A stretch of 20,901 nucleotides of DNA from a bacterium HR23 (GCA_002923335.1 BEHZ01000013.1:1-20901), one strand, 5' to 3'. Counted from the first letter of the stretch, positions 1-7,312 are shown. The notes: generated by a model not told the origin, from the letters alone. Translations and numbers: made by a program.

Positions 1-191
1 CGCAGGGTCTCCGGGGAGAGGTCCACGGCGAAGCCCCCCTCCCCCAGGCGCGTAACCGTGAGGCACGCCCCGTTGACGGCGATGCTCTCCCCCTGGCGGA
101 GGCCCTCCAGGACGGTGCTGGCCTCTATCTCCAGGGTAGAGTGGTTGCGACGGCGCACCCGCCCCACCTCCTCCACGATGCCGGTGAACAC
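1..191 (-). CDS. ribE: Riboflavin synthase alpha chain, N-terminal part (cut by window edge)
   Basis: Riboflavin synthase disproportionates two 6,7-dimethyl-8-ribityllumazine molecules into riboflavin and a pyrimidine. Only the first 63 codons lie in the window; the rest is beyond base 1. The protein begins VFTGIVEEVGRV (read as M from a GTG start), the hallmark N-terminus of this family, and continues with the lumazine-binding repeat motif SIAVNGACLTV. The GTG start is supported by a Shine-Dalgarno sequence GGGAGGTGA a few bases upstream, which overlaps the ribD stop codon. ribD ends 3 bases upstream, so the two are translated from one mRNA. The symbol is ribE in most bacteria and ribC in some naming schemes. 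Confidence 0.93.
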   Translation of the reverse strand, partial: MFTGIVEEVGRVRRRNHSTLEIEASTVLEGLRQGESIAVNGACLTVTRLGEGGFAVDLSPETL

Positions 192-194
192 GCT

Positions 195-1343
195 TCACCT
201 CCCAGGGAAGTAGCCCACCACCAGCAGGTCCGGGCCAATGCGCTCCACCCGCATCCGCTCCAGGGGGATGGCCTCGGCCATGCGATGCACACCCGCCCCC
301 TCTATGGGTGTGGGAGCGGTTCTCCCCCCCACGATGCGGGGGGCGATGAAGGCGAACACCTTATCGGCCAGGCCCGCCTGCACAAAGGAGGCGGAAAGGG
401 TTCCACCCCCTTCTATGAGCAGGCTGGTGATGGAGCGTTGCCCCAATAGGCGACAGAGGGCAGGGATATCCACCTCCCCGTCGGGGCCGGGGAGGGCGAC
501 CACCTCCGCTCCGGCCGTGCGGAGGGCCGAGAGGCGCTCTGGAGGAGCGTGGGCGACGGCGATAAGGGTTTTGCCCCCGGGGGCGGTGATGACCCGCGCC
601 GACGGGGGGGTGCGGGCGCGGCTGTCTACCACCACCCGCAGGGGCTGGCGGGGCAAAAGGCTCCCATCGGGCCGGCGAGCAGAGAGGGCGGGGTCATCGG
701 CCAGCACCGTGCCGATGCCCACCACCACCGCGTCGCTGGCCCGGCGCAAGGGGTGCACCACCTCCCGTGCCCTTTCCCCCGAGAGCCAGCGGGAATCGCC
801 CGCGGCGGTGGCGATCTTGCCATCCAGGCTCATGGCCCATTTGAGGGTAACAAAGGGGAGGCCGGTCTTCACCCACTTGGCGTGGGCCTCCACCAGTTCC
901 TGGGCCTCCTCCTGGTGCTCCCCCACCACCACCCGGACACCCGCCTCCTGGAGGAAGCGCATCGCCCCGCCGTTGACCCGGGGGTTGGGGTCCAGGGTGG
1001 CAATATGCACCTCTCGCACCCCTGCACGGACGAGGGCGGGGGCACACGGCTCGTGGCGCTTCCCCTCCCAGCGGTCGGGGCCGCACGGCTCCAGGGTGGT
1101 ATACAGGATGGTCCCCCGCGCCCCTTCCCCCGCCTGGGCCAAGGCGACCATTTCGGCGTGGCGTCCCCCGGCCGGCCCTGTAACCCCCTGGGCTATCACC
1201 TTCCCATCTTTTACCAGCACCACGCCCACCGTGGGATTAGGGCTGGCCTGCCCCTGGTGGGCACGGGCCAGGGCGATGGCCTGGGCCATAAAGTCGGGGG
1301 GAGACACTTCACCCCCAGGGCGAGGACGCTCGGCGTAAGCCAT
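195..1343 (-). CDS. ribD: Bifunctional riboflavin deaminase/reductase RibD
   Basis: RibD carries out the second and third steps of riboflavin synthesis: deamination of the pyrimidine product of GTP cyclohydrolase II, then NADPH-dependent reduction of the ribose. The 382-residue protein has both domains. The N-terminal cytidine-deaminase fold has SPNPTVG (34-40), the zinc/proton-shuttle motif HAE (62-64) and the zinc cysteines C87 and C100. The C-terminal RibD_C reductase runs from about residue 165 (TLKWAMSLDGKIA, LLIEGGGTL). The two zinc cysteines have 12 residues between them, where the usual PCxxxGRTPPC motif has 8, so there is a 4-residue insertion in the catalytic loop. The ATG used lies 3 bases after the dcd stop; a GTG at the VSPPDF codons would give a shorter start closer to the family norm. 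It is the middle gene of dcd-ribD-ribE. Confidence 0.95.
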   Translation of the reverse strand: MAYAERPRPGGEVSPPDFMAQAIALARAHQGQASPNPTVGVVLVKDGKVIAQGVTGPAGGRHAEMVALAQAGEGARGTILYTTLEPCGPDRWEGKRHEPCAPALVRAGVREVHIATLDPNPRVNGGAMRFLQEAGVRVVVGEHQEEAQELVEAHAKWVKTGLPFVTLKWAMSLDGKIATAAGDSRWLSGERAREVVHPLRRASDAVVVGIGTVLADDPALSARRPDGSLLPRQPLRVVVDSRARTPPSARVITAPGGKTLIAVAHAPPERLSALRTAGAEVVALPGPDGEVDIPALCRLLGQRSITSLLIEGGGTLSASFVQAGLADKVFAFIAPRIVGGRTAPTPIEGAGVHRMAEAIPLERMRVERIGPDLLVVGYFPGR

Positions 1344-1346
1344 AGG

Positions 1347-1928
1347 CTAGCGGGTGCCTTCTCGGGGGGGGAAGTCCTGATAGGCCCGGCTGGGGGTGGG
1401 CATCTCCTGCCCCTGGTATTTGCTCCCCAGGCCGGGGGAGCCGTAAAGGCGCTCCGCCGGCGAGGTAAGGCGCAGGAAGGAGACCTGCCCAATGCGCATC
1501 CCGTAGTAGAGGGTGATGGGCAGGCGTGAGACATTGCTCAGTTCCAGGGTCAGGTGCCCTTTCCAGCCCGGGTCCACATACCCCGCCGTGGAGTGAATAA
1601 GGAGGCCCAACCGCCCCAGGGAACTCTTCCCCTCCAAGCGGGCCACCAGGTCCCCCGGTATCTCCAGGTATTCCACCGTGCTCCCCAGCACAAACTCCCC
1701 CGGATGGAGGATGAAGGGCGTCTCCTCCCCTATCTCCTCCATCTCCATCAGGTCGTCCATCGGCTTGCGCACATCTATATAGGGACGACGGTTGTTGCGG
1801 AAGACCAGGATGCGCCGGTCCAGGTGCACATCCACGCTGGAGGGCTGAATACACGACTCGTCCAGGGGCCTAATCACCAAACGCCCCTCCCGGAGGGCAC
1901 AACGGATGTCCCGGTCGCTGAGCACCAT
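1347..1928 (-). CDS. dcd: dCTP deaminase, possibly bifunctional (dUMP-forming)
   Basis: dCTP deaminase supplies dUTP, or dUMP directly in bifunctional forms, for thymidylate synthesis. The 193-residue protein has the trimeric dUTPase-like fold signature KSSLGRLG (101-108), with S102 and R106 matching E. coli S111 and R115. HSTAGYVDPGW follows, with E129 matching catalytic E138. The histidine that follows HVTA in E. coli is a glycine here, and the C-terminal part (GSKYQGQ, then PTPSRAYQDF) resembles the Mycobacterium tuberculosis bifunctional Dcd:Dut as I recall it, so direct dUMP formation is plausible but inferred. The start is fixed by AGGAGG six bases before the ATG; an open frame continues upstream to about 2087 but has no family similarity. 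It is the first gene of the riboflavin operon, behind its own promoter. Confidence 0.94.
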   Translation of the reverse strand: MVLSDRDIRCALREGRLVIRPLDESCIQPSSVDVHLDRRILVFRNNRRPYIDVRKPMDDLMEMEEIGEETPFILHPGEFVLGSTVEYLEIPGDLVARLEGKSSLGRLGLLIHSTAGYVDPGWKGHLTLELSNVSRLPITLYYGMRIGQVSFLRLTSPAERLYGSPGLGSKYQGQEMPTPSRAYQDFPPREGTR

Positions 1929-1950
1929 CCCGGGCCTCCTCTCCACCGCT

Positions 1951-1979
1951 ATTGTAGCCTGGGGCGGGGCAGGGGGCAA
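1951..1979 (-). promoter_or_regulatory. Sigma-70-type promoter for dcd-ribD-ribE
   Basis: On the minus strand TTGCCC (1979-1974) is followed after exactly 17 bases by TACAAT (1956-1951). Transcription would start near 1944, leaving a leader of about 16 bases with the AGGAGG of dcd. The -35 box falls inside a 7-bp inverted repeat (1971-1989). Confidence 0.55.
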
Positions 1980-2072
1980 TGCGCCCCCTGTAGAGAGGGC
2001 CAAAAGGCCCCCGCCTTTCGTCCCCAAAAAACGAGGATTTTCGTCGTCCTTCCCAGGGGCCGTCCGCCCCTG
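1971..2072. repeat. Cluster of three hairpins in the dcd / membrane-protein gap
   Basis: Three perfect inverted repeats lie within about 100 bases of non-coding DNA. They are AGGGGGC/GCCCCCT (1971-1977, 1983-1989, 5-base loop), GGGCC/GGCCC (1997-2001, 2006-2010, AAAA loop) and CAGGGGC/GCCCCTG (2054-2060, 2066-2072, 5-base loop). None is followed by a long T run on either strand. They could be part of a structured leader of the plus-strand gene starting at 2135, or a regulatory site for dcd. The function is not known from sequence. Confidence 0.5.
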
Positions 2073-2134
2073 CAGAAGGTAAAGCACCTTGCCCTACCCT
2101 GGGTGTGGGAGAGCAAGGAAAGGAGGTCCTTCCA

Positions 2135-2647
2135 ATGAAGGCACTGAGACAGTTCAGTTGGGTGGTAGGGCTTCTGCTGGGCCTGGCCCTGGTGGCCGGT
2201 GGGGCCTTCTTCATCGCCAAGGGGGTATCGGCCAAGGCCGAAATCCGTGCGGCGTTGCTGGAGGAGCAGATCACCACCAGCCAGGACGCCGAGAAGGTGG
2301 GTGGAAAGGCAGGGGTGCTGGTGAGCGACCCCACCACTGCCAAGTGGCAGTCGGACACCATCAAACTCCACACCCTGGGGCGGTGGGGGCCTTACTCCAA
2401 AATGGCCCGTGAAGACCCCAACCGCCAGACTTATGTGAATGGGGTCGCCCTGCGGACTGCTCTGAACCTGGCCATCCTGGGATGGGGCGTGGCCGACCTG
2501 GCCATCGGCACCGGGGCGTTCATCATCCTGGCGGGCGTGGCGACCCTGGGGGTGGCGGTGCCGGTGCTCTACTGGTGGGGCAAGCCCGCCGTCGCCCTGG
2601 AGAGCGCCCGTGCCCGCCCCGCCCAGGCCCCCGGCCTGGCCGACTAG
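2135..2647 (+). CDS. Membrane protein of unknown function, two transmembrane segments
   Basis: A 170-residue protein I do not recognise. Residues about 7-29 form a hydrophobic N-terminal segment (VVGLLLGLALVAGGAFFIA) that acts as a signal anchor. A central polar region of about 90 residues follows, with a TSQDAEKVGGKAGVLVSDPTTA stretch that suggests an exported soluble part. A second, long hydrophobic region at about 120-155 (LAILGWGVADLAIGTGAFIILAGVATLGVAV) may be one long or two short helices. The ATG is set by AAAGGAGG eight to nine bases upstream; a start 30 bases earlier has no ribosome site. It stands alone, divergent from dcd and convergent with pepQ, and ends just before a strong hairpin. 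Confidence 0.75.
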   Translation: MKALRQFSWVVGLLLGLALVAGGAFFIAKGVSAKAEIRAALLEEQITTSQDAEKVGGKAGVLVSDPTTAKWQSDTIKLHTLGRWGPYSKMAREDPNRQTYVNGVALRTALNLAILGWGVADLAIGTGAFIILAGVATLGVAVPVLYWWGKPAVALESARARPAQAPGLAD

Positions 2648-2668
2648 ACCCCCATGCCCAGCATGCCC

Positions 2669-2698
2669 AGAGGGGCGGGGGAGTAACCCCGCCCCTCT
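2669..2698. terminator. Strong GC hairpin between convergent genes
   Basis: A perfect 12-bp stem, AGAGGGGCGGGG / CCCCGCCCCTCT, with loop GAGTAA. It sits 21 bases after the stop of the membrane protein and directly beyond the pepQ stop on the other strand, so it can serve both convergent transcripts. It lacks a U tract on either strand and may work as a rho-independent-like stop or as an mRNA 3'-end stabiliser. Confidence 0.7.
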
Positions 2699-2699
2699 C

Positions 2700-3791
2700 T
2701 TATGACCCGAGGCCCAGGGGGTCCTCCCGCTTCGGGAGGGAGGTTAGTGAGCGCACCCGGCCCTTCTCCAGCACCACCGTGTCCTCTATACGCACACCCC
2801 CCCAGCCGGAGATGTAGATGCCCGGCTCCACGGTGAACACCGTCCCCTCCTCCAGGGGCGTTTCGCTCCCCGGCCCCAGACGAGGGGCCTCGTGCACCGC
2901 CAGGCCAATGCCGTGTCCCAGGCTGTGCCCGAAGTTCTCCGTATACCCGGCGTCTTCTATCACCTTGCGGGCGATGCGGTCGGCGTCCCCGGCCTTCATG
3001 CCCTCCTGAATGGTGGCCAGAGCGGTCAGTTGGGCGGTGAGCACGATATCATACACCCGTCGGAATGTCTCCGGGGCGGGGCCGAGGCAAAAGGTGCGGG
3101 TGATGTCGGCGCAGTAGCCCTGGTAGCGGGCGCCGAAGTCTATCACGATAGGCTCCCCCGCCTGGATGGGGCGGTCCGAGGGGCGGTGATGGGGCAGGGC
3201 GGAGTTAGGGCCCGAGGCGACGATGGTCTCAAAGGCCAGGCCTTCTGCCCCCAGTTCCCGCATGGCCTTCTCCAAACGCCACGCCACCGCCCGCTCCGTC
3301 TCCCCCTCCCGAATGGTGGGGGCCACCTCCTGTAAAGCCAGGTCGCAGATGCGCACCGCCTGGGCGATGAGGGCCAGTTCCCCCGGGTCCTTCTTCATGC
3401 GCAGGGCCTCCACAACCCCCTGGGTGGCCTGCAGCGAGACCTCCCTGGCCTGGGCGTCCTTCAGGGCTTGCACCAGAGCCTGATAGGTGGCCACCGTTAC
3501 ATGGCCGGCCTCAAACCCCACCCTGCGGACGCCCGTCTCCTGCAGGAGTTTGGGGAGCCACTCGTAACTGCCGGTGATGCGCACCACCCGGAAGGCGGGG
3601 GCCTGCTGGCCAGCCTGCTCCACATAGCGGAAATCGGTGGCCAGCAGGGCCTCGGTGGAGGTGATGAGGAGCCATCCCGCCGAGCCGGTGAAGCCCGAGA
3701 GCCAGCGCCGGTTCTCCGGCGTGGAGACCAGCAGGGCGTCCAGCCCCATCTCCCCCAGGCGGGTGCGCAGGCGCTGCAGGCGCTCGCTCAT
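2700..3791 (-). CDS. pepQ: Xaa-Pro dipeptidase/aminopeptidase (M24B)
   Basis: A metallopeptidase that cleaves peptide bonds next to proline. The 363-residue protein has an N-terminal creatinase-like domain (about 1-130) and a C-terminal pita-bread catalytic domain. The five metal ligands are visible as D218 (VIDFGA), D229 (ADITRTF), H293 (GHSLGHGIGLAVHE), E322 (VEPGIY) and E336 (RIEDTV). Length and motifs fit YpdF/PepQ-type enzymes; aminopeptidase versus dipeptidase cannot be decided from sequence. The ATG overlaps the aroQ stop codon by four bases (ATGA) and follows GGAGGAGG, so it is translationally coupled to aroQ. The aroQ-pepQ pair is a common bacterial arrangement, often followed by efp. 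Here the operon appears to stop at the hairpin at 2669-2698 instead. Confidence 0.93.
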   Translation of the reverse strand: MSERLQRLRTRLGEMGLDALLVSTPENRRWLSGFTGSAGWLLITSTEALLATDFRYVEQAGQQAPAFRVVRITGSYEWLPKLLQETGVRRVGFEAGHVTVATYQALVQALKDAQAREVSLQATQGVVEALRMKKDPGELALIAQAVRICDLALQEVAPTIREGETERAVAWRLEKAMRELGAEGLAFETIVASGPNSALPHHRPSDRPIQAGEPIVIDFGARYQGYCADITRTFCLGPAPETFRRVYDIVLTAQLTALATIQEGMKAGDADRIARKVIEDAGYTENFGHSLGHGIGLAVHEAPRLGPGSETPLEEGTVFTVEPGIYISGWGGVRIEDTVVLEKGRVRSLTSLPKREDPLGLGS

Positions 3792-4234
3792 ACCTCCTCC
3801 TCCCGAATGTGGACCGCCAGGAAGTCCAGGGCGTAGAGGTAGCCCCGCCACCCCAGCCCGCATATCTGCCCCACCGCCAGGGGGGCAATGACCGACTTGC
3901 TCCGCCACTCCTCCCGTGCGTGGATATTGGAGAGGTGCACCTCTACGATGGGGAGGCGGGTATCGGCCAGGGCGTCCCGCAAGGAGAGGCCATAGTGGGT
4001 AAGGGCGCCGGGGTTGATGACGATGCCCTGAGCGTGAGGGGCGTGCTCCTGCAGGAAGTCAATAATAGCCCCCTCAGAGTTGGACTGGAAGAAGAGGAGT
4101 TCCACGCCCAGTTCCTGGGCCTTCTCCGCCAGGCGTTCCTGGATGTCCTGGAGGGTCAGGGTGCCGTAGATAGCGGGGTCCCGTGCCCCCAGGCGATTCA
4201 GGTTCGGCCCGTGGATGACCAGGATTCGGCGCAT
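3788..4234 (-). CDS. aroQ: Type II 3-dehydroquinate dehydratase
   Basis: AroQ dehydrates 3-dehydroquinate to 3-dehydroshikimate, the third step of the shikimate pathway, as a dodecameric cytosolic enzyme. The 148-residue length is typical. The motifs are complete: IHGPNLNRLG near the N-terminus, the active-site tyrosine in AIYG, FQSNSEGAIIDFLQ, NPGALTHYGLSLRDAL, and the catalytic histidine in EVHLSNIHARE with the following arginine-serine region. I chose MRRILVIHGPN as the start because it matches the family N-terminus; a 69-residue upstream open extension is GC-rich noise. It is the first gene of aroQ-pepQ, with the stop and start codons overlapping. Confidence 0.96.
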   Translation of the reverse strand: MRRILVIHGPNLNRLGARDPAIYGTLTLQDIQERLAEKAQELGVELLFFQSNSEGAIIDFLQEHAPHAQGIVINPGALTHYGLSLRDALADTRLPIVEVHLSNIHAREEWRSKSVIAPLAVGQICGLGWRGYLYALDFLAVHIREEEV

Positions 4235-4265
4235 ATCGGTGCCCCTCTTGCTCAACAATGGCCCC

Positions 4266-4330
4266 GCCCCAGGCCCTCTGCCTGGGGCATCGCCCTTTCC
4301 ATAAGCGTGGGGCACCACGGTGGGTGGTGC
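4266..4330. repeat. Two inverted repeats in the aroQ 5' region
   Basis: GCCCCAGG/CCTGGGGC (4266-4273, 4281-4288; 7-base loop) and GCACCAC/GTGGTGC (4312-4318, 4324-4330; 5-base loop) lie between the aroQ start and its possible promoter at 4376-4381. They would form two hairpins in an aroQ leader of about 135 bases. No known riboswitch class is recognised. Confidence 0.4.
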
Positions 4331-4375
4331 TGTATCGGCCCCCTTTGGCCCCCACGCCTTCCTCCTTCCTCTCCC

Positions 4376-4381
4376 ATCATA
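4376..4381 (-). promoter_or_regulatory. Possible -10 box for aroQ-pepQ
   Basis: The minus strand reads TATGAT (4381-4376), a good -10 match. The base pairs at the -35 distance (GTGCAC) do not match consensus, so this rests on the -10 alone. Confidence 0.3.
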
Positions 4382-4460
4382 CACCCCTGCCCCTGAGGGT
4401 GCACTCCCCGGCGCTGGGGGATGCCCTTGGCGCTTCCCCACGCCCCCACAGGGCGTGCGC

Positions 4461-4466
4461 TATACT
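4461..4466 (+). promoter_or_regulatory. Possible -10 box for the CoA-transferase gene
   Basis: TATACT lies 22 bases before the ATG at 4488 in an otherwise GC-rich stretch. The start of transcription would be near 4473, leaving about 15 bases that hold the GAGGGAGGG ribosome site. No -35 consensus is seen. Confidence 0.4.
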
Positions 4467-4487
4467 TGCCTTCCAGAGGGAGGGACG

Positions 4488-6776
4488 ATGAGCGCCCTAG
4501 AGGGCCTGCTGGTGGTTGACCTGGGGCGAGCCCTGGCTCCCCGCTACGCCTCTATGCTCCTGGGGGATATGGGGGCCAGGGTGGTGCGCATTGAGCAGGG
4601 CGAACCGCCCCCCGCCGGCCTGTGGCACCCCCTTCTGGCCCGTTTCTTTGACCGTGGCAAAGAGAGCGCCCTTTTGGACCTCCATACACCCCAGGGGCGG
4701 GATACCCTCTTGGGCCTCCTGGCACGGGCCCATGTGCTCCTCCACGACCTGCCCCAGCCGGAGGCCCAGGCCCTGGGCCTTACCGGCGCTGTCCTGGCCC
4801 AGCGTTTCCCCCACCTTATCGTCTGCAGGATGCCCCCCTTCCCCTGGGGCTGGCCCCAAGCCCATGCCCCCGCCGACGACGGCGTCGTCTCCGCCTGGAC
4901 GGGTATCTACGGCGACCAGGGTGGGGTGGGCAATCCCCCGGCCTTCGTTTACCTCCCCCTGCCCAGTTACGGCGCCGCTCTGAACGGCGTGATAGCGGTT
5001 ACCTCGGCTCTGCTGGCCCGCCTGCGCAGTGGGCGGGGGCAGGAGGTGGAGGTCTCCCTGGTGGACGGCTCTCTGGCCCTGCAGACGGGCACCATCGTGG
5101 GGGGGCCGAAGGTGCGCCCCCCGGCGGGGGGAAGACGCTCCCCCCAGGGCATCAACCCCATCTACCGCCTCTACGAAGGGAGCGATGGGGAATGGTTCTT
5201 CCTGGCCTGCGGGAACACCACCTTCTGGAACAAGTTATGCATCGCCCTGGAGAGGCCCGAGTGGACGGCCGACCCCCGCCTGGCGGATGCCCCCTGGGGC
5301 CTCCCCCAGGACGCCTATGAACCCCTCACCACCACCCTGGCCCATATCTTCCGTCAGAAGCCCCGTGCCTACTGGCTGGACCTCCTGCGTCGGCACGACA
5401 TCCCTTGCGCCCCGGCCCTTACGCGGGAGGAGTTCCTCCAGCACCCCCAGGTGGCCCACAACCACATCCTGACCACGGTGGAGGACCCTCTCCTGGGCAC
5501 CACCCGCCAGATGGGGGTGCCCCTTTTCCTCTCCCATACCCCTGGGCGGGTAAAGGGGCCGGCTCCCCTCCCCGGCCAGCACACCCTGCAGTTGCTGGAG
5601 GAGGCCCGCCGGCCCCCTGACCTTCTTCCCCCACCCGGCCCAACGCCGTCAGCGCCCTTGGAGGGCATACGGGTGGTGGACCTGGCCATGTATATCGCCG
5701 GGGCCTACTGTTCCAGCATCCTGGCGGACCTGGGCGCCGATGTGGTGAAGGTGGAGCCTCCCACCGGCGACCCCTTCCGCCCCAACAGCGGGGCCTTCCA
5801 GGGATGGAACCGGGGCAAGCGGGGGATAGTGGTGGACCTCACCCGTCCCCAGGGGCGGGAGGTGCTCTACCGCCTGGTAGAGCGGGCAGATGTGGTAGTG
5901 CAGAACTACCGCCCCGGCGTGGCGGAGCGCCTGGGGGCCGACGAGGCCTCCCTGCGCCGTATCAACCCCCGCCTGGTCTACTGCGCCGTTACCGGCTACG
6001 GCCCCCACGGCCCCTTTATTGACCGCCCCGCCTTTGACCCCCTCCTCCAGGCCCAGAGCGGGGCCATGACCGCCCAGGGCCATCCCCCCGTCTTCCTGCG
6101 GGTCGCCATCACCGATTACGCCGCTGCCATGCTGGGGGCGTGGGGTGTTCTGCTGGCCCTGTGGCACCGTGCTCGCACCGGCCAGGGCCAGCGGGTCGAC
6201 TCCTGCCTCCTGAACGCCGCCTTTGCTATCCAGGCCGGGGAGTTCTTCCAGGCCCCCGGTCTCCCCCGCCCCCATCACCTGGACCAACTGGGCACCGGGC
6301 CCGGGTATCGCCTCTTCCCCGCCAAAGACGGCTGGCTGTTCATCGCCTGCTGGGAGCACGCCCACTGGGATGCCCTCTGCCGAACGCTGGGGGTGGGATC
6401 TGTGCCTCTACCCCAACCCCACTCCCCCGAGGCTGAGCGTCTGAGCGTCCTCCTGGAGGAGCGCTTCCGGGAGCGGGAAGTGGCCCACTGGCTTTCCGCC
6501 CTGGCACGGGCGGGGGTGCCCTGCGCCCCGGCCCGCCTCACCCGGGACCTCTTCGGGGAGAAGGTGCTCTGGGAGACGGGCCGCCTGGTGGAGCACACCT
6601 CGGCAGACCTGGGGACGGTCCATCAGGTGGGGCTGACCTTCCACTTCTCCCAGACGCCGGGGCGCCTGTGGCGCTCGGCCCCGGCCCTGGGCCAGCACAC
6701 CCGTGAGGTGCTGGCGGAACTGGGCTATACACCCCAGGAGACCGACGCCCTCTACCGGGCCCGTGCGGTCGCCTAG
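4488..6776 (+). CDS. Tandem CaiB/BaiF family III CoA-transferase (two-domain fusion)
   Basis: Family III CoA-transferases move CoA between carboxylic acids through an aspartyl-CoA intermediate. This 762-residue protein holds two copies. Domain 1 (about 1-375) starts LEGLLVVDLGRALAPRYASMLLGDMGARVVRIE; domain 2 (about 391-762) starts LEGIRVVDLAMYIAGAYCSSILADLGADVVKVE. A proline-rich linker joins them. The catalytic aspartate is present in both: D517 in FDPLLQAQSG and, by alignment of D-x4-A-x-(S/T)G, D131 in DDGVVSAWTG. Single-domain members are about 400 residues and act as intertwined dimers, so the fusion may be a pseudo-dimer with two sites. Domain 1 is the more diverged. The substrate is unknown. 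The ATG follows AGAGGGAGGG; an upstream in-frame extension to 4320 is not supported. Confidence 0.9.
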   Translation: MSALEGLLVVDLGRALAPRYASMLLGDMGARVVRIEQGEPPPAGLWHPLLARFFDRGKESALLDLHTPQGRDTLLGLLARAHVLLHDLPQPEAQALGLTGAVLAQRFPHLIVCRMPPFPWGWPQAHAPADDGVVSAWTGIYGDQGGVGNPPAFVYLPLPSYGAALNGVIAVTSALLARLRSGRGQEVEVSLVDGSLALQTGTIVGGPKVRPPAGGRRSPQGINPIYRLYEGSDGEWFFLACGNTTFWNKLCIALERPEWTADPRLADAPWGLPQDAYEPLTTTLAHIFRQKPRAYWLDLLRRHDIPCAPALTREEFLQHPQVAHNHILTTVEDPLLGTTRQMGVPLFLSHTPGRVKGPAPLPGQHTLQLLEEARRPPDLLPPPGPTPSAPLEGIRVVDLAMYIAGAYCSSILADLGADVVKVEPPTGDPFRPNSGAFQGWNRGKRGIVVDLTRPQGREVLYRLVERADVVVQNYRPGVAERLGADEASLRRINPRLVYCAVTGYGPHGPFIDRPAFDPLLQAQSGAMTAQGHPPVFLRVAITDYAAAMLGAWGVLLALWHRARTGQGQRVDSCLLNAAFAIQAGEFFQAPGLPRPHHLDQLGTGPGYRLFPAKDGWLFIACWEHAHWDALCRTLGVGSVPLPQPHSPEAERLSVLLEERFREREVAHWLSALARAGVPCAPARLTRDLFGEKVLWETGRLVEHTSADLGTVHQVGLTFHFSQTPGRLWRSAPALGQHTREVLAELGYTPQETDALYRARAVA

Positions 6777-6796
6777 TGCGGAGGGCGCTTTCCCTC

Positions 6797-6802
6797 TATA
6801 AT
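6797..6802 (+). promoter_or_regulatory. Consensus -10 box for the PH-like membrane protein
   Basis: A perfect TATAAT lies 27 bases before the ATG at 6830 and just after the CoA-transferase stop codon. The expected start of transcription is near 6809. The -35 region (TAGTGC at 17-bp spacing) is poor. Confidence 0.5.
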
Positions 6803-6829
6803 ATCCCCAGAAAGCGGAGGGGAGAGGAC

Positions 6830-7312
6830 ATGAGCGTGGAAAAATACCTCCAAGCCGGGGAAAGGGTGCTGGCCTCCTGCGGGGCCTTCTTCGCCACCGA
6901 CCGTCGCCTTATCCGCTACAGCGACGACCCCACCACCCCCGAGCCGGTGCAGTCCCTGGCCTACGACGAGATCGCCGGCATCCGCCTGGGGGTGCGCACC
7001 CGTATGGCCCTCCTGCTGGGGGGGCTGGTGCTGGCCCTCATCGGCTTGCTCATTTGCCCCACCCCCCCGGTGCTGGACAAGGTGGCCCTGGTGCTGGTGC
7101 TGGCGGGGGCGGGACTGGTGCTCTACGGCTTCTTCACCCGCAAGATGTTCCTGGAGTTCCGCAGTCAGAAACTCTCCAAAGCCCAGCAGGCCCTCTGGCG
7201 TCTGGAGGACACCCGGAGTGAGTCCGCCCGCCAGTTGGCCCGCACGGTGCACGAGAACATCCAGCGGGTGCGCAAGGCCCAAAGGGAGCAGGGGCAGAAG
7301 GGCGCACCCTAA
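6830..7312 (+). CDS. Small membrane protein with PH-like (bPH) N-terminus
   Basis: A 160-residue protein. The N-terminal part (LQAGERVLASCGAFFATDRRLIRY, then YDEIAGIRLGVRTR) follows the pattern of bacterial PH-domain proteins, in which a short beta-rich region reads 'lnGE-vl...fFaTdrRli-y...i.y.eI..i'. Two hydrophobic segments follow at about 64-83 (MALLLGGLVLALIGLLICP) and about 89-108 (VALVLVLAGAGLVLYGFF), then FRSQKLSKAQQALWRLED and a basic, helical, cytoplasmic C-terminus. The membrane hairpin inserted in the PH-like strands is a known design in such proteins. The role is unknown. The ATG is supported by GGAGGGGAGAGG and a consensus -10 upstream. It is probably monocistronic, convergent with the sugar dehydrogenase. 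Confidence 0.72.
   Translation: MSVEKYLQAGERVLASCGAFFATDRRLIRYSDDPTTPEPVQSLAYDEIAGIRLGVRTRMALLLGGLVLALIGLLICPTPPVLDKVALVLVLAGAGLVLYGFFTRKMFLEFRSQKLSKAQQALWRLEDTRSESARQLARTVHENIQRVRKAQREQGQKGAP

Noticed and set aside
238..1338. Long plus-strand open frame (366 codons) through ribD
   Set aside because: It is antisense to a clear RibD and its translation has no family motif; long antisense frames are expected in GC-rich coding DNA.
1929..2087. N-terminal extension of dCTP deaminase
   Set aside because: The family N-terminus is MVLSDRDI at 1928 with AGGAGG in front, and the extension spans the promoter and hairpins.
3792..3908. N-terminal extension of PepQ
   Set aside because: It runs antisense-frame over the coupled aroQ gene; the ATGA overlap and GGAGGAGG support the start at 3791.
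4427..4432. TTGGCG as a -35 for the CoA-transferase gene
   Set aside because: It is 28 bases from TATACT, far beyond a working spacer.
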